Assembly (NCBI RefSeq): GCF_023887685.1 | Contig: NZ_JAMWMR010000033.1 | Coordinates: forward strand, 1 to 61,995 | DNA from: Streptomyces macrolidinus | GTDB taxonomy: Bacteria > Actinomycetota > Actinomycetes > Streptomycetales > Streptomycetaceae | Direction: 5' to 3' | Length of the DNA: 61,995 nt | Shown: positions 16,224 to 24,533 of the stretch, one piece after another | Position numbering within the stretch: position 1 is the stretch's first letter | Layout of the letters: each line of letters starts with the position of its first letter | The notes under the pieces: generated by a model | Told to the model about the DNA's origin: nothing | Seen by the model: the letters and a program-made list of their open reading frames with translations, nothing else | Database searches by the model: none | Program-made: the position numbers and the translations under genes

Positions 16224-16793
16224 TCAGGCGTGGGCACCCGGCCACGGACCCGGCGTGGCGACCTCCGGCTCCTCCGTCACCTCGGTGTCGAACAGCCGGA
16301 AGCCGCGCCGCTGGTAGTTGGCCATGGCGTGCTCGCCGTCCTTGCTGCACGTGTGCAGCCACACCCGCTTCGTCTCCGCCAGCCCGGGCCGGCGGTCCGC
16401 GAGGTCCCAGGCGCGGGCGACCCCGTACGAGAGCAGATGCCCGCCGATCCGCCGCCCGCGGAAGGCCGGGAGGAGCCCGAAGTAGACGATCTCCACGACC
16501 CCGTCGTCCTGCGACTCCAGCTCCACGTATCCCGCGGGCGTGCCCCGGTCGTAGGCGACCCAGGTCTCCACGCCCGGCCGGTCCAGGTACTCCTGCCAGC
16601 GCGCGTACGTCCAGCCCAGCCGGTCGGTCCAGCGGATGTCGCCGCCCACCGAGGCGTACAGGAAGCGGCTGAACTCCGGCGACGGCTCCTGCGCGCGGAC
16701 GACGCGGACATCGCCCTCGGGGGCCTCGGCGTGTCGCAGATCGGCCGGGGACGTCTGCTCCAGCGACCAGGTGGTCACGATCAGGGTGCTCAT
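16224..16793 (-). CDS. GNAT-family N-acetyltransferase
   Basis: A 189-aa acetyltransferase. The acetyl-CoA pyrophosphate-binding motif A is visible as VEIVYFGLLPAFRGRRIGGHLL (about residues 99-120), where FRGRRIGG is the Q/RxxGxG/A loop. YQRRGFRLFDTE provides the C-terminal conserved strand. The acetylated substrate is unknown. It stands alone, divergent from nothing nearby, with a strong hairpin 18 nt after its stop separating it from the sulfur cluster. Confidence 0.88.
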   Translation of the reverse strand: MSTLIVTTWSLEQTSPADLRHAEAPEGDVRVVRAQEPSPEFSRFLYASVGGDIRWTDRLGWTYARWQEYLDRPGVETWVAYDRGTPAGYVELESQDDGVVEIVYFGLLPAFRGRRIGGHLLSYGVARAWDLADRRPGLAETKRVWLHTCSKDGEHAMANYQRRGFRLFDTEVTEEPEVATPGPWPGAHA

Positions 16794-16892
16794 GCGGTCA
16801 GGGAATCACGCGGTCACACGGTACGACAATGGCCGTCCGCCACCGCCCCCTGAACCGGTCGTGCCCCGCACAGGTCCGCCCCTGAACAGGCC

Positions 16893-18272
16893 CTACTCCA
16901 GCGACTCGGCCACGGACTCCAGGGGAACCGCGTACAGCACCCTCCCCGTGGCCTGCCCGTCCGTGTCCGCCACGCCCTCGGTCAGCGTCCACAGTTCGTC
17001 CGTCGTGCGCGCGTACGACAGGGACGCGGTGTGCCGTCCCCAGCAGGCATAGGTCCCGTCCGCCGCACAGGTCGCGGCCTTCGCCCCGGAGGTGTTCTGC
17101 CGCCAGAGCGTGCCGGGCCTGCCGCCGACGGTCGGTGTCCGGTCGATGTACCAGTCGGGCTGCGCGGTCGGCGTGCGCCGGTACGAGACCACGCCCCGGA
17201 CCCGGGACGCCTCCGTCTCGTACGCCTCGGTCGCCCGCACGTCGCCGCGCGCGTCCGTGGCCAGCAGACCGCCGCGGCCGGGCTCGGCGCTGTACGCGTA
17301 GCGCCACACGCGAGCCGTGCGGCTGGGGTTCGTACGGGTCACCTGCTCGCCCGCGACCAGGCTGCCGCTGCTCGGCGTCGAGGTGCTGTCGAGCGAGAGG
17401 GCGGCGAAGCAGGGGGCCGCGCGGTTGTCGGATCGTGAACAGGGGCCCTGGGTCAGACGGTAGGAGCCGACCGCGGGCAGCACATAGCGGTTGCCGTGGG
17501 CCGCGTAACCGCCCTCGACGCGGCCGACCGCGCTGCTGTCGACGTTCGCCCGCAGGATGCGGCGCAGGTCGAAGACCAGCAGGGAGTTGCGGGCGGTGAC
17601 GAGCAGCTTGTCCTGGTGCCAGACCATGCCGGACATCCGGGTGCGGACGGGGACGAAGTCCTTGCCGCCCTCGCGCGGGGCGACCAGCAGGACCCAGCGG
17701 TAGGCGAGGCGCGCCGGGTCGTTCGCGTCGATGAAGGCGATCCGGGCGAGGCCCTGGTCGGCGTCCGGGCCGCCGGAGCGGTGGTGGGGGTGCGTCCAGC
17801 CGGACAGGATGACCCGGTCCGGGCCCCAGCGGCCGTCGGCGCCCGCGCTGTCGGAGGTGGTGACGGACCGGGGCATCCACTGCGTCGTCGTCGCGTCGTC
17901 ACGGTCCCAGCAGTAGGCGCGCGCGGCCGTCGGCTTGACGGGCAGCGCGGCCGTCTCGGAGCTGTCGCAGCCGGGCCGGTCGCGCAGCGTGTGGTCGGCG
18001 GACGCGAGGACGTCGTGCACGCCGACGCCGCCGCCGAGGGAGCGGGTGAGAGTGTCGAGGGTGCCGCGGTCGGTGAGGTTCTCGTGAAGGCGGAACTGCG
18101 CCATCCGGTGCGCGGAGGTGATCCGGGTCAGGCCTCCGGGGTTGTCCCCGCCCACGGCCTGTGAGGTGCTGATCAGCGTGGCGGCGCCGGTGAGCGCCAG
18201 CGCGGCCCCGGTCAGTGCCGCCCGCAGCGCACGGCCTCGGTTCCTGCGTCGATGCCTGCCACGGTGCTTCAT
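16893..18272 (-). CDS. Secreted protein of unknown function
   Basis: A 459-aa protein with a Sec-type signal peptide: a very basic n-region (MKHRGRHRRRNRGR), a hydrophobic core and a likely cleavage after SQA near residue 40. The mature region has repeated strand-turn segments rich in W, G and D (GLARIAFIDAND, MVWHQDKLLVTARNSLLVFDL, RYVLPAVGSYRL). That is compatible with a beta-propeller, but I assign no family. Several Cys could form extracellular disulfides. ATG at 18272 is preceded by AGGAGG at 4-nt spacing; an ATG at 18287 would place that Shine-Dalgarno inside the gene. Confidence 0.75.
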   Translation of the reverse strand: MKHRGRHRRRNRGRALRAALTGAALALTGAATLISTSQAVGGDNPGGLTRITSAHRMAQFRLHENLTDRGTLDTLTRSLGGGVGVHDVLASADHTLRDRPGCDSSETAALPVKPTAARAYCWDRDDATTTQWMPRSVTTSDSAGADGRWGPDRVILSGWTHPHHRSGGPDADQGLARIAFIDANDPARLAYRWVLLVAPREGGKDFVPVRTRMSGMVWHQDKLLVTARNSLLVFDLRRILRANVDSSAVGRVEGGYAAHGNRYVLPAVGSYRLTQGPCSRSDNRAAPCFAALSLDSTSTPSSGSLVAGEQVTRTNPSRTARVWRYAYSAEPGRGGLLATDARGDVRATEAYETEASRVRGVVSYRRTPTAQPDWYIDRTPTVGGRPGTLWRQNTSGAKAATCAADGTYACWGRHTASLSYARTTDELWTLTEGVADTDGQATGRVLYAVPLESVAESLE

Positions 18273-18456
18273 ACAACCTCCTGGCATGGGCCAACTGCTC
18301 CTCGTGGTGTGCGCGTTGACGAGGAGCAGGTGGGGTGGCCTGTGAGAGGGATGCTACGACAGCCGGATACGGGAGCGATCGAAGACCCGGGAAAACGAGG
18401 GCAATCCCTACCGAGGGGTGCTATGGGTGCCAGAACGACGGAGCAGCGGAGCGACG

Positions 18457-18487
18457 CAGGGGCGCGCGGCTGCCCTGCGCGCCCCTG
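18457..18487. terminator. Hairpin downstream of the acyl-CoA dehydrogenase gene
   Basis: Perfect 11-bp arms CAGGGGCGCGC (18457-18467) and GCGCGCCCCTG (18477-18487) enclose a 9-nt loop, 47 nt past the minus-strand stop at 18534. No T-tract follows. The rest of 18273-18533 holds only the promoter region of the secreted-protein gene, with nothing else recognisable. Confidence 0.7.
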
Positions 18488-18533
18488 TCACAGGGCGCTG
18501 ATCGACCTTCAGGTGACGGCTGGTGACGAGGCG

Positions 18534-20186
18534 TCAGGAGACCGGCCGCGCCCGCTCCACCACCGAGGCCAGGTCCAGCGTGTGCGGCAGCGTGCCGAAC
18601 GCCCCGCCCCAGTCGCCGCCCAGCCGGGAGGCGCAGAACGCGTCGGCGACCGCCGACGGCGCGTAACGGACGAGCAGTGACCCCTGGAGCACCAGGGCGA
18701 TCCGCTCCGTCAGCCGCCGTGCCCGCGCCTCGATGCCCTCCAGGTCGGCGAGTTCGGTGAGCAGGCCCTTGATCGCGCCGTCGAGGCGGTGGTCGGCGCC
18801 GCGCGCCTGGCCGACCTCCCGCAAGAAGGCGTCGAGCGCCCCCGGTTCACGCTGGAGCGCCCGCAGCACATCGAGCGACTGGACGTTGCCCGCGCCCTCC
18901 CAGATGGAGTTGAGCGGCGACTCGCGCAGCAGCCGGGGCATCCCGGACTCCTCCACATAGCCATTGCCGCCGAGGCACTCCGAGGCCTCCGTCACCAGCG
19001 GCGTACAGCGCTTGGTCACCCAGTACTTGGCGGCCGGCACCGCGAGCCGCAGCAGCGCCCGCTCCTGCTCGCTCCCGTCGTCGTACGCCGCCGCGAGCCG
19101 CAGCGCCAGCGTCGTCGCCGCCTCCGACTCCAGCGCCAGGTCGGCCAGGACGTTGCGCATCAGCGGCTTGTCGACGAGCCTGCCGCCGAACGCCTCCCGG
19201 TACGTGCAGTGGTGGATCGCCTGCGCCACGGCCTGCCGCATCAGCGAGGCCGAACCGAGGACGCAGTCGAGCCGCGTCGCCGCGACCATCTCGATGATGG
19301 TGCGCACCCCGCGCCCCTCGTCGCCCACCCGGCGCGCCCAGGTGCCGTCGAACTCGACCTCGCCGGAAGCGTTCGAGCGATTGCCGAGCTTGTCCTTGAG
19401 CCGCTGGATCATGAACACGTTGCGGGTGCCGTCCTCCAGCACACGCGGCACGAGGAAGCAGGTGAGGCCCCCCTGGCCCGTCCCCGAAGGGGCCGCCTGC
19501 GCGAGGACCAGGAACCCGTCCGACATCGGGGCCGAGCAGAACCACTTGTGGCCCGTCAGCGCGTACGTCCCGTCCTCGGCGAGCGGCCGGGCCACCGTGG
19601 TGTTCGCCCGTACGTCGCTGCCGCCCTGCTTCTCCGTCATGCCCATACCGAAGACGGCCCCGGCCTTGCGGGACGCCGGGCGCAGCTCACGCTCGTAGAC
19701 CACGGACGTCAGCCGCGGCTCCCACTCGGCGGCGAGCGCCGGTTCCGACCGCAGGGCGGGCACCGCGGCATGGGTCATCGACAGCGGACAGCCGGTGCCC
19801 GCCTCCACCTGCGTCCACACCAGGAAGGCCGCCGCGCGGCGCACATGCCCGCCCGGCCGCGCCCAGGCCGCCGTCAGACCCGCGCCGACGGCCTTGCCCA
19901 TCAGCCGGTGCCAGGACGGATGGAACTCCACCTCGTCGATCCGGTTGCCGTAGCGGTCGTGCGTCTTCAGCTTCGGGGGGTTCTCATTGGCCTCCACCCC
20001 CCACTCCTGCACCTGGGCGGAGCCCGCGCCACGCCCGAGCTCCGACAGCTCGTCGCGGGCCTCGTCCAGGAGCGTGGGATCGAGATGCCGTTCGACGGCC
20101 TCGCCGAGGGCCCGGTCGGCACGGAAGACGTCGTAGGCGACCAGCGGCGGGGCCTGATTGGTCACGGTGTGCGTGCGCGCTGCCAT
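18534..20186 (-). CDS. AidB-like acyl-CoA dehydrogenase
   Basis: A 550-aa flavoprotein of the AidB/long acyl-CoA dehydrogenase group. Conserved segments are GMGMTEKQGGSDVRANTTVA (FAD and substrate site, about residues 180-199), TGHKWFCSAPMSDGFLVLAQA and ECLGGNGYVEESGMPRLLRE near residue 400. Its length exceeds that of beta-oxidation dehydrogenases (about 380 aa) and matches AidB. The physiological substrate is unknown. ATG at 20186 sits 7 nt after a TAAGTT -10, so the transcript is leaderless; an upstream ATG at 20222 lies within the promoter. Confidence 0.88.
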   Translation of the reverse strand: MAARTHTVTNQAPPLVAYDVFRADRALGEAVERHLDPTLLDEARDELSELGRGAGSAQVQEWGVEANENPPKLKTHDRYGNRIDEVEFHPSWHRLMGKAVGAGLTAAWARPGGHVRRAAAFLVWTQVEAGTGCPLSMTHAAVPALRSEPALAAEWEPRLTSVVYERELRPASRKAGAVFGMGMTEKQGGSDVRANTTVARPLAEDGTYALTGHKWFCSAPMSDGFLVLAQAAPSGTGQGGLTCFLVPRVLEDGTRNVFMIQRLKDKLGNRSNASGEVEFDGTWARRVGDEGRGVRTIIEMVAATRLDCVLGSASLMRQAVAQAIHHCTYREAFGGRLVDKPLMRNVLADLALESEAATTLALRLAAAYDDGSEQERALLRLAVPAAKYWVTKRCTPLVTEASECLGGNGYVEESGMPRLLRESPLNSIWEGAGNVQSLDVLRALQREPGALDAFLREVGQARGADHRLDGAIKGLLTELADLEGIEARARRLTERIALVLQGSLLVRYAPSAVADAFCASRLGGDWGGAFGTLPHTLDLASVVERARPVS

Positions 20187-20193
20187 GTCTGCG

Positions 20194-20222
20194 AACTTAC
20201 CGCCCGGTACGCCATCGGTCAC
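20194..20222 (-). promoter_or_regulatory. Promoter of the acyl-CoA dehydrogenase gene
   Basis: On the minus strand GTGACC (20222-20217) and TAAGTT (20199-20194) are separated by 17 nt, with the ATG 7 nt further. This is a good vegetative-type promoter for a leaderless mRNA. Confidence 0.65.
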
Positions 20223-20310
20223 CCCCCATCACCCGGGTGCGACCGCCGCACCGCGCGGGGCCGTTCCTCACCGGGACCGGTGTGCCGCACGGCGGCGATA
20301 CCGTAAGAGC

Positions 20311-21486
20311 GTGCAGTCAGCAGCAAGTGATACCCCCGAGCCGACGTCCGGCCGCCTCCGCCGAGCGCGCGCCCTCTACCGGAACGTCTCCATGCGCAGG
20401 ACCACCTGGCTGTTGCTGAAGGACACGGTCAACTCGTGCATGGAGTACCGCATCCTCGGCCTCGCCGCCGAGGCGGCGTTCTTCACCCTGCTCTCCGTGC
20501 CGCCGCTGCTGCTGAGCCTGATCGGCCTGCTCGGGTACGTCGACGTCTGGACCGGCGCCGACACCATCCACAGCCTGGAGAACAACCTGCTGGAGGCCTC
20601 GCGGACCGTCCTGTCCGACCGGGGCGTCAAGGAGATCGCCCAGCCGATCCTGCACGACGTGATGAAGGGCGGCGGACCGGACGTCATCTCCCTCGGCTTC
20701 CTGATCGCCCTGTGGTCCGGATCGCGGGCGGTGAACGTCTTCGTGGACACGATCACGGTGATGTACGGGCTCGACGGCGCCCGGGGCATCGTGAAGACCC
20801 GGCTGCTCGCGTTCGGCCTGTTCATCGTGGCGCTGCTGATCGGCTCGGTGGCACTGCCGCTGATGGTGGCGGGACCGGACGCGATGGTGAAGGTCCTGCC
20901 CTGGTCGACGACCGTGGTCCAGGTCCTGTACTGGCCGGTGGTCATCGTCCTGTCGATCGTGTTCCTGACCACGCTGTACCACGTGTCCGTACCGGCGCGG
21001 TCGCGCTGGGTCGAGGACGTGCCCGGCGCGCTGGTGGCGCTGGCGATGTGGGTCCTCGGCAGCTTCCTGCTGCGGATCTATCTGACGCACACGGTCGAGG
21101 GTCCGACGATCTACGGCTCGCTCGCCGCGCCCGTCGCCGTGCTGCTGTGGATCGGCGTGTCGGCCTTCGCGGTACTCGTCGGCGCGGCCGTCAACGCGGC
21201 GATCGACCGGGTCTGGCCGGCCGCGGCGACGGCGGCGGCCCGCGAGGCGAACGAGCGGCTGCGGCAGGAACAGGCGGCGGAGTACGCGGCGCGGGCCGCC
21301 GCCGCCCGCGCGGCCGACGCCGACCCCGACGACCCGGACATGCCCTCCGAGTTCCCCGAGCGCTGGTCCCGCTTCCTGCCCCCGGAGGACGTGACGTCCC
21401 GCCTGCGGATGCAGACACGCAGCGCGCCCAGCACCCCCAGCGCGTCCGCCCAGTCGCAGAACGGGCGAGGGGCGGCGGGGGACTGA
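20311..21486 (+). CDS. YihY/BrkB-family membrane protein
   Basis: A 391-aa integral membrane protein with about six TM helices, matching the YihY family (AAEAAFFTLLSVPPLLLSLIGLLG and SLGFLIALWSGSRAVN segments). The C-terminal tail of about 110 residues is soluble and rich in Ala, Arg and Pro. Function of the family is unresolved; it is not an RNase BN despite old annotation. GTG at 20311 lies 6 nt after TACCGT (20299-20304), supporting a leaderless start; an internal ATG about 27 codons later is possible. Confidence 0.87.
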   Translation: MQSAASDTPEPTSGRLRRARALYRNVSMRRTTWLLLKDTVNSCMEYRILGLAAEAAFFTLLSVPPLLLSLIGLLGYVDVWTGADTIHSLENNLLEASRTVLSDRGVKEIAQPILHDVMKGGGPDVISLGFLIALWSGSRAVNVFVDTITVMYGLDGARGIVKTRLLAFGLFIVALLIGSVALPLMVAGPDAMVKVLPWSTTVVQVLYWPVVIVLSIVFLTTLYHVSVPARSRWVEDVPGALVALAMWVLGSFLLRIYLTHTVEGPTIYGSLAAPVAVLLWIGVSAFAVLVGAAVNAAIDRVWPAAATAAAREANERLRQEQAAEYAARAAAARAADADPDDPDMPSEFPERWSRFLPPEDVTSRLRMQTRSAPSTPSASAQSQNGRGAAGD

Positions 21487-21493
21487 GACGCGC

Positions 21494-22234
21494 GTGGCCG
21501 CCGCCGAAGACACCCCTGACACTGCCGCCGGGTACGCGGAGCGGGCGTCCCGGCTCGCGGGTGCCGTCGTGTGGACCAGCACACCGGCGCCCGCCGCACC
21601 CGTCGTGCCCGCCGAGGGGCGGCCGGTCCTGCCCGACGGCTGTATGGACCTGCTCTGGACCGAGGGCCGCCTCCTGGTCGCCGGACCGGACACCCGCGCG
21701 TACCACCCCGAGGGCCCGCCCGCACGCTGGGCCGGCGTCCGTTTCGCCCCCGGTGCCGCACCGGCCTTCCTGGGTGTCCCAGCCCATGAACTGCGGGACC
21801 GCCGCGTCGAGTTGGCCGATCTGTGGCCCGCCGCGCGGGTACGCCGACTGACCGGGCGCGTGGACGCCGCCGCCGATCCCCCGAGCGCACTGGAGAAGAT
21901 CGCGCTGGACCGGGCGCGGGAGATGCCCGCCCCGGACCCGCTGCCCGGCGCGGTGGTCGCGGCGCTCACCGCGGGCCGCTCGGTCGCCGCCACCGCCGAC
22001 GAACTGGGCCTCGGCCCCCGCCAGTTGCACCGCCGCTCGCTCGCCGCGTTCGGCTACGGACCGAAGACGCTGGCCCGAGTGCTGCGGCTCCAGCGGGCGC
22101 TGGCACTGGCGCGGTCCGAAGTCCCGTACGCGGAGACGGCGTTCCGCGCGGGCTTCGCCGACCAGGCGCATCTGGCCCGGGACGTGAAGGAGCTGACGGG
22201 GATGCCGCTGGGCGCGCTACTGGCCCGCGGGTAG
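21494..22234 (+). CDS. AraC-family transcriptional regulator
   Basis: A 246-aa regulator with an N-terminal sensing domain (RPVLPDGCMDLLW and GVRFAPGAAPAFLG) and a C-terminal AraC HTH. The two helix-turn-helix units are VAATADELGLGPRQLHRRSLAAFGYGPKTLARVLRLQRAL and PYAETAFRAGFADQAHLARDVKELTG. GTG at 21494 begins 7 nt after the YihY stop, so the two genes are likely co-transcribed. Its target is unknown. The 3' end shares a near-identical segment with the end of the convergent VOC gene. Confidence 0.87.
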   Translation: MAAAEDTPDTAAGYAERASRLAGAVVWTSTPAPAAPVVPAEGRPVLPDGCMDLLWTEGRLLVAGPDTRAYHPEGPPARWAGVRFAPGAAPAFLGVPAHELRDRRVELADLWPAARVRRLTGRVDAAADPPSALEKIALDRAREMPAPDPLPGAVVAALTAGRSVAATADELGLGPRQLHRRSLAAFGYGPKTLARVLRLQRALALARSEVPYAETAFRAGFADQAHLARDVKELTGMPLGALLARG

Positions 22235-22275
22235 GCCCGCGCGCCCAACTGACCCGTGGACAGGTCCGCGACGCC

Positions 22276-22677
22276 CTACTGGCCCGCGGGGAGGTCCGCG
22301 AACAGATCGACCCCGTTGCCGTCCGGGTCGTGCACGACCGCGTACCGCATCCCCCACACCGCGTCCCACGGCTTGAGTTCACCATGGTGCCCGGCGTCGA
22401 CCAGCTCCTCGTACGTCCCGTCCACCTCGGCCGGGGAGCCGCAGCGGAAGGCCAGCCCGACCCGGCCGCCGCCGGTCGACGGCCGCCGGCCGGGGTGGAA
22501 GGAACGGACGACCTCCTCGGTGTCCAGAGCGAGCCGCAGCCCGCCGGGCAGTGCCGCCTCGACATGCGGCTGCTGCTCGGCATCCTCGGGGAAGACGGGC
22601 CCGAGACGGCGGTAGAAGGCGAGGGAGGCGGCCATGTCGGAGACGACGAGGCCGATCACATCGAAGCGTGGAGTCAT
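22276..22677 (-). CDS. VOC-superfamily (glyoxalase/bleomycin-resistance fold) protein
   Basis: A 133-aa protein with the paired beta-alpha-beta-beta-beta modules of the VOC fold: FDVIGLVVSDMAASLAFYRRLG at the N terminus and VVHDPDGNGVDLFADLP at the C terminus. Whether it binds a metal and catalyses, or sequesters a ligand, cannot be told. TACGGT (plus-strand complement 22684-22689) lies 6 nt before the ATG, so it is a leaderless unit separate from mmuM upstream. Confidence 0.87.
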   Translation of the reverse strand: MTPRFDVIGLVVSDMAASLAFYRRLGPVFPEDAEQQPHVEAALPGGLRLALDTEEVVRSFHPGRRPSTGGGRVGLAFRCGSPAEVDGTYEELVDAGHHGELKPWDAVWGMRYAVVHDPDGNGVDLFADLPAGQ

Positions 22678-22745
22678 GCCGTCACCGTAGGCGGCGCCCG
22701 CAGACCGGGTCTTGAACGAATCGGACACGACCGGCCCCGGCCGGT

Positions 22746-23669
22746 TCAGGCCGCCGCCCGCAGCGTCGCGGCGATCGACGCGATCGTCTCCGGTCCCACC
22801 CGGCAGCAGCCGCCGATCAGCCGCGCCCCGGCGTCGCGCCAGCCCGCGACCCGCGCGGCGGCGAAGGTGGCGCGGCCGTCCCACGCGTGGGTCCGGGCGT
22901 CCCAGGACTCGCCGCTGTTCGGGTAGGCCACCACCGGCTTGCCCGTGACCCGCGCAGCCGTGGCGACCGCGCCGTCCACCTCTTCCGGCGCACAGCAGTT
23001 GACGCCCACCGCGATCACTTCGTCCACCTCGGCGGCCAGGGCGAACGCCTCGGCCAACGGCTGCCCGGCGCGCGTACGGTCACCCGAGACGGTGTACGAC
23101 AGCCAGGCGGGGACACCGAGTTCACGGACCGCGCGCAGCAGAGCGGTGGCCTCGTCCGTGTCCGGGACGGTCTCCAGCGCGAGCACGTCGGGCCCGGCGG
23201 ACGCCAGCACCTCCAGCCGGGGGCGGTGGAAGGCCTCCAACTCCGCGACCGTGAGCCCGTAGCGCCCCCGGTACTCGGAACCGTCGGCGAGCATCGCCCC
23301 GTACGGCCCGGCGGACGCCGCCACCCACAGCGGCCGGGCGACCCCCTCGGCCTGGGCACGCGCCGCAGCCTCGCGAGCCAACCGCACACTGAGTACGAGG
23401 AGTTCGGCCGCGCGGTCATGACCGATGCCACGCCTCGCGAACCCTTCGAGCGTCGCCTGGTAGCTGGAGGTGATCGCCACGTCGGCGCCCGCCATGAAGT
23501 ACCCGAGGTGCGCCTCGGTGATCGCCTCCGGCCGCTCGGCGAGCAGCCGCGCCGACCACAGGGCGTCGCTCAGGTCGTATCCGGCCGATTCGAGCTGGTT
23601 CGACAGCCCGCCGTCGAGGACGAGCGGTCCGGCGGCGAGGGCTTCGGCGAGGGCGGGAACGGTGGTCAT
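22746..23669 (-). CDS. mmuM: Homocysteine S-methyltransferase
   Basis: A 307-aa Zn-dependent methyltransferase that makes methionine from homocysteine, usually with S-methylmethionine as donor. The TIM-barrel start LVLDGGLSNQLES is typical. Zn ligands are in GVNCCAPEEV and the C-terminal GGCCRVGPETI. The ATG at 23669 is 6 nt after a TAGCGT -10, so it is leaderless, and a perfect 16-bp palindrome directly abuts the -10. Regulation by a dedicated repressor is likely. No methionine-cycle gene is adjacent. Confidence 0.92.
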   Translation of the reverse strand: MTTVPALAEALAAGPLVLDGGLSNQLESAGYDLSDALWSARLLAERPEAITEAHLGYFMAGADVAITSSYQATLEGFARRGIGHDRAAELLVLSVRLAREAAARAQAEGVARPLWVAASAGPYGAMLADGSEYRGRYGLTVAELEAFHRPRLEVLASAGPDVLALETVPDTDEATALLRAVRELGVPAWLSYTVSGDRTRAGQPLAEAFALAAEVDEVIAVGVNCCAPEEVDGAVATAARVTGKPVVAYPNSGESWDARTHAWDGRATFAAARVAGWRDAGARLIGGCCRVGPETIASIAATLRAAA

Positions 23670-23675
23670 ACCACG

Positions 23676-23697
23676 ACGCTAGTACCGACGTCGGTAC
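23676..23697 (-). promoter_or_regulatory. mmuM promoter -10 with abutting perfect palindrome
   Basis: The -10 TAGCGT occupies 23681-23676 on the minus strand. Directly upstream, within the -35/-10 spacer, lies GTACCGACGTCGGTAC (23682-23697), a perfect 16-bp palindrome of the TetR-operator type. No adjacent gene encodes an obvious cognate regulator. Confidence 0.65.
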
Positions 23698-23741
23698 CCC
23701 GCGCGCGGAGTCCTGGAGCGCTTCGCCGCGACGTCGGACAC

Positions 23742-23770
23742 CTGACAACTGATGCCACGGCAGTTAGCTT
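23742..23770 (+). promoter_or_regulatory. Promoter of the methyltransferase gene at 23778
   Basis: CTGACA (23742-23747) and TAGCTT (23765-23770) are separated by exactly 17 nt, and the ATG follows the -10 by 7 nt. This is a good vegetative-type promoter with a leaderless start. Confidence 0.75.
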
Positions 23771-23777
23771 CGGCCGT

Positions 23778-24533
23778 ATGGCTGATGAAGAGTTCGCGCA
23801 CCCCCGGCTCGCCGCGCTCTACGACCCGCTCGACCCTGATCGCGGCGACCTCGACGCATACGTCCGGATGGCCGATGAGTTCGGGGCGCGCCAGGTGCTC
23901 GACATCGGTTGTGGAACAGGCGTGTTCGCGCTGATGCTGGCCGATCGCGGGATCGAGGTCGTGGGCGTCGACCCCGCCCGGGCGTCCATCGAGGTGGCCC
24001 GAGGCAAGCCGGGCAGTGAGCGGGTGCGTTGGATCTGTGGTGACGCGACATCACTGCCTGCCCTGCGAGTCGACCTGGCGACCATGACCGCGAACGTCGC
24101 CCAGGCCATCGTCGAGCCACGGATGTGGCGGCAGACCCTGCGCGGGGCGTTCGAGGCGCTACGGCCGGGCGGCTACCTGGTGTTCGAGACCCGGGACCCG
24201 GCGCGGCGCGCCTGGGAGGAGTGGAACCGGGAGGCCTCACGTCGTGTGACGGAGATCCCGGGTGTCGGAGCGGTCGAGACCTGGGTCGAGGTGACCGACG
24301 TGAGCGGACCCCTGGTCACGTTTCGCTCGACCTATGTGTTCGCCGCGGACGGGCAGGTCCTGACCTCGGACTCGACCCTGCGCTTCCGCCAACGCGACGA
24401 GGTCGAAGCCGAGTTGACCGCACAGGGATACCTGCTGGAGGCGGTGCGCGACGCACCTGACCGTCCGGGCCGGGAGTTCGTGTTCCTCGCGCGTCGTCCC
24501 GATGCTGATGCTGTCAGGAGCGGCTCTCGGTGA
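23778..24533 (+). CDS. Class I SAM-dependent methyltransferase
   Basis: A 251-aa Rossmann-fold methyltransferase. The SAM site is VLDIGCGTGVFALMLADRG (about residues 40-58) with the acidic end of strand 2 in VVGVDPARAS and a motif II-like WICGDATSLP. The C-terminal half recognises the acceptor, which is unknown. It starts leaderless from a well-formed promoter. It is convergent with the alpha/beta hydrolase gene; the two stops are about 20 nt apart in overlapping coordinates (24514-24533). Confidence 0.88.
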   Translation: MADEEFAHPRLAALYDPLDPDRGDLDAYVRMADEFGARQVLDIGCGTGVFALMLADRGIEVVGVDPARASIEVARGKPGSERVRWICGDATSLPALRVDLATMTANVAQAIVEPRMWRQTLRGAFEALRPGGYLVFETRDPARRAWEEWNREASRRVTEIPGVGAVETWVEVTDVSGPLVTFRSTYVFAADGQVLTSDSTLRFRQRDEVEAELTAQGYLLEAVRDAPDRPGREFVFLARRPDADAVRSGSR

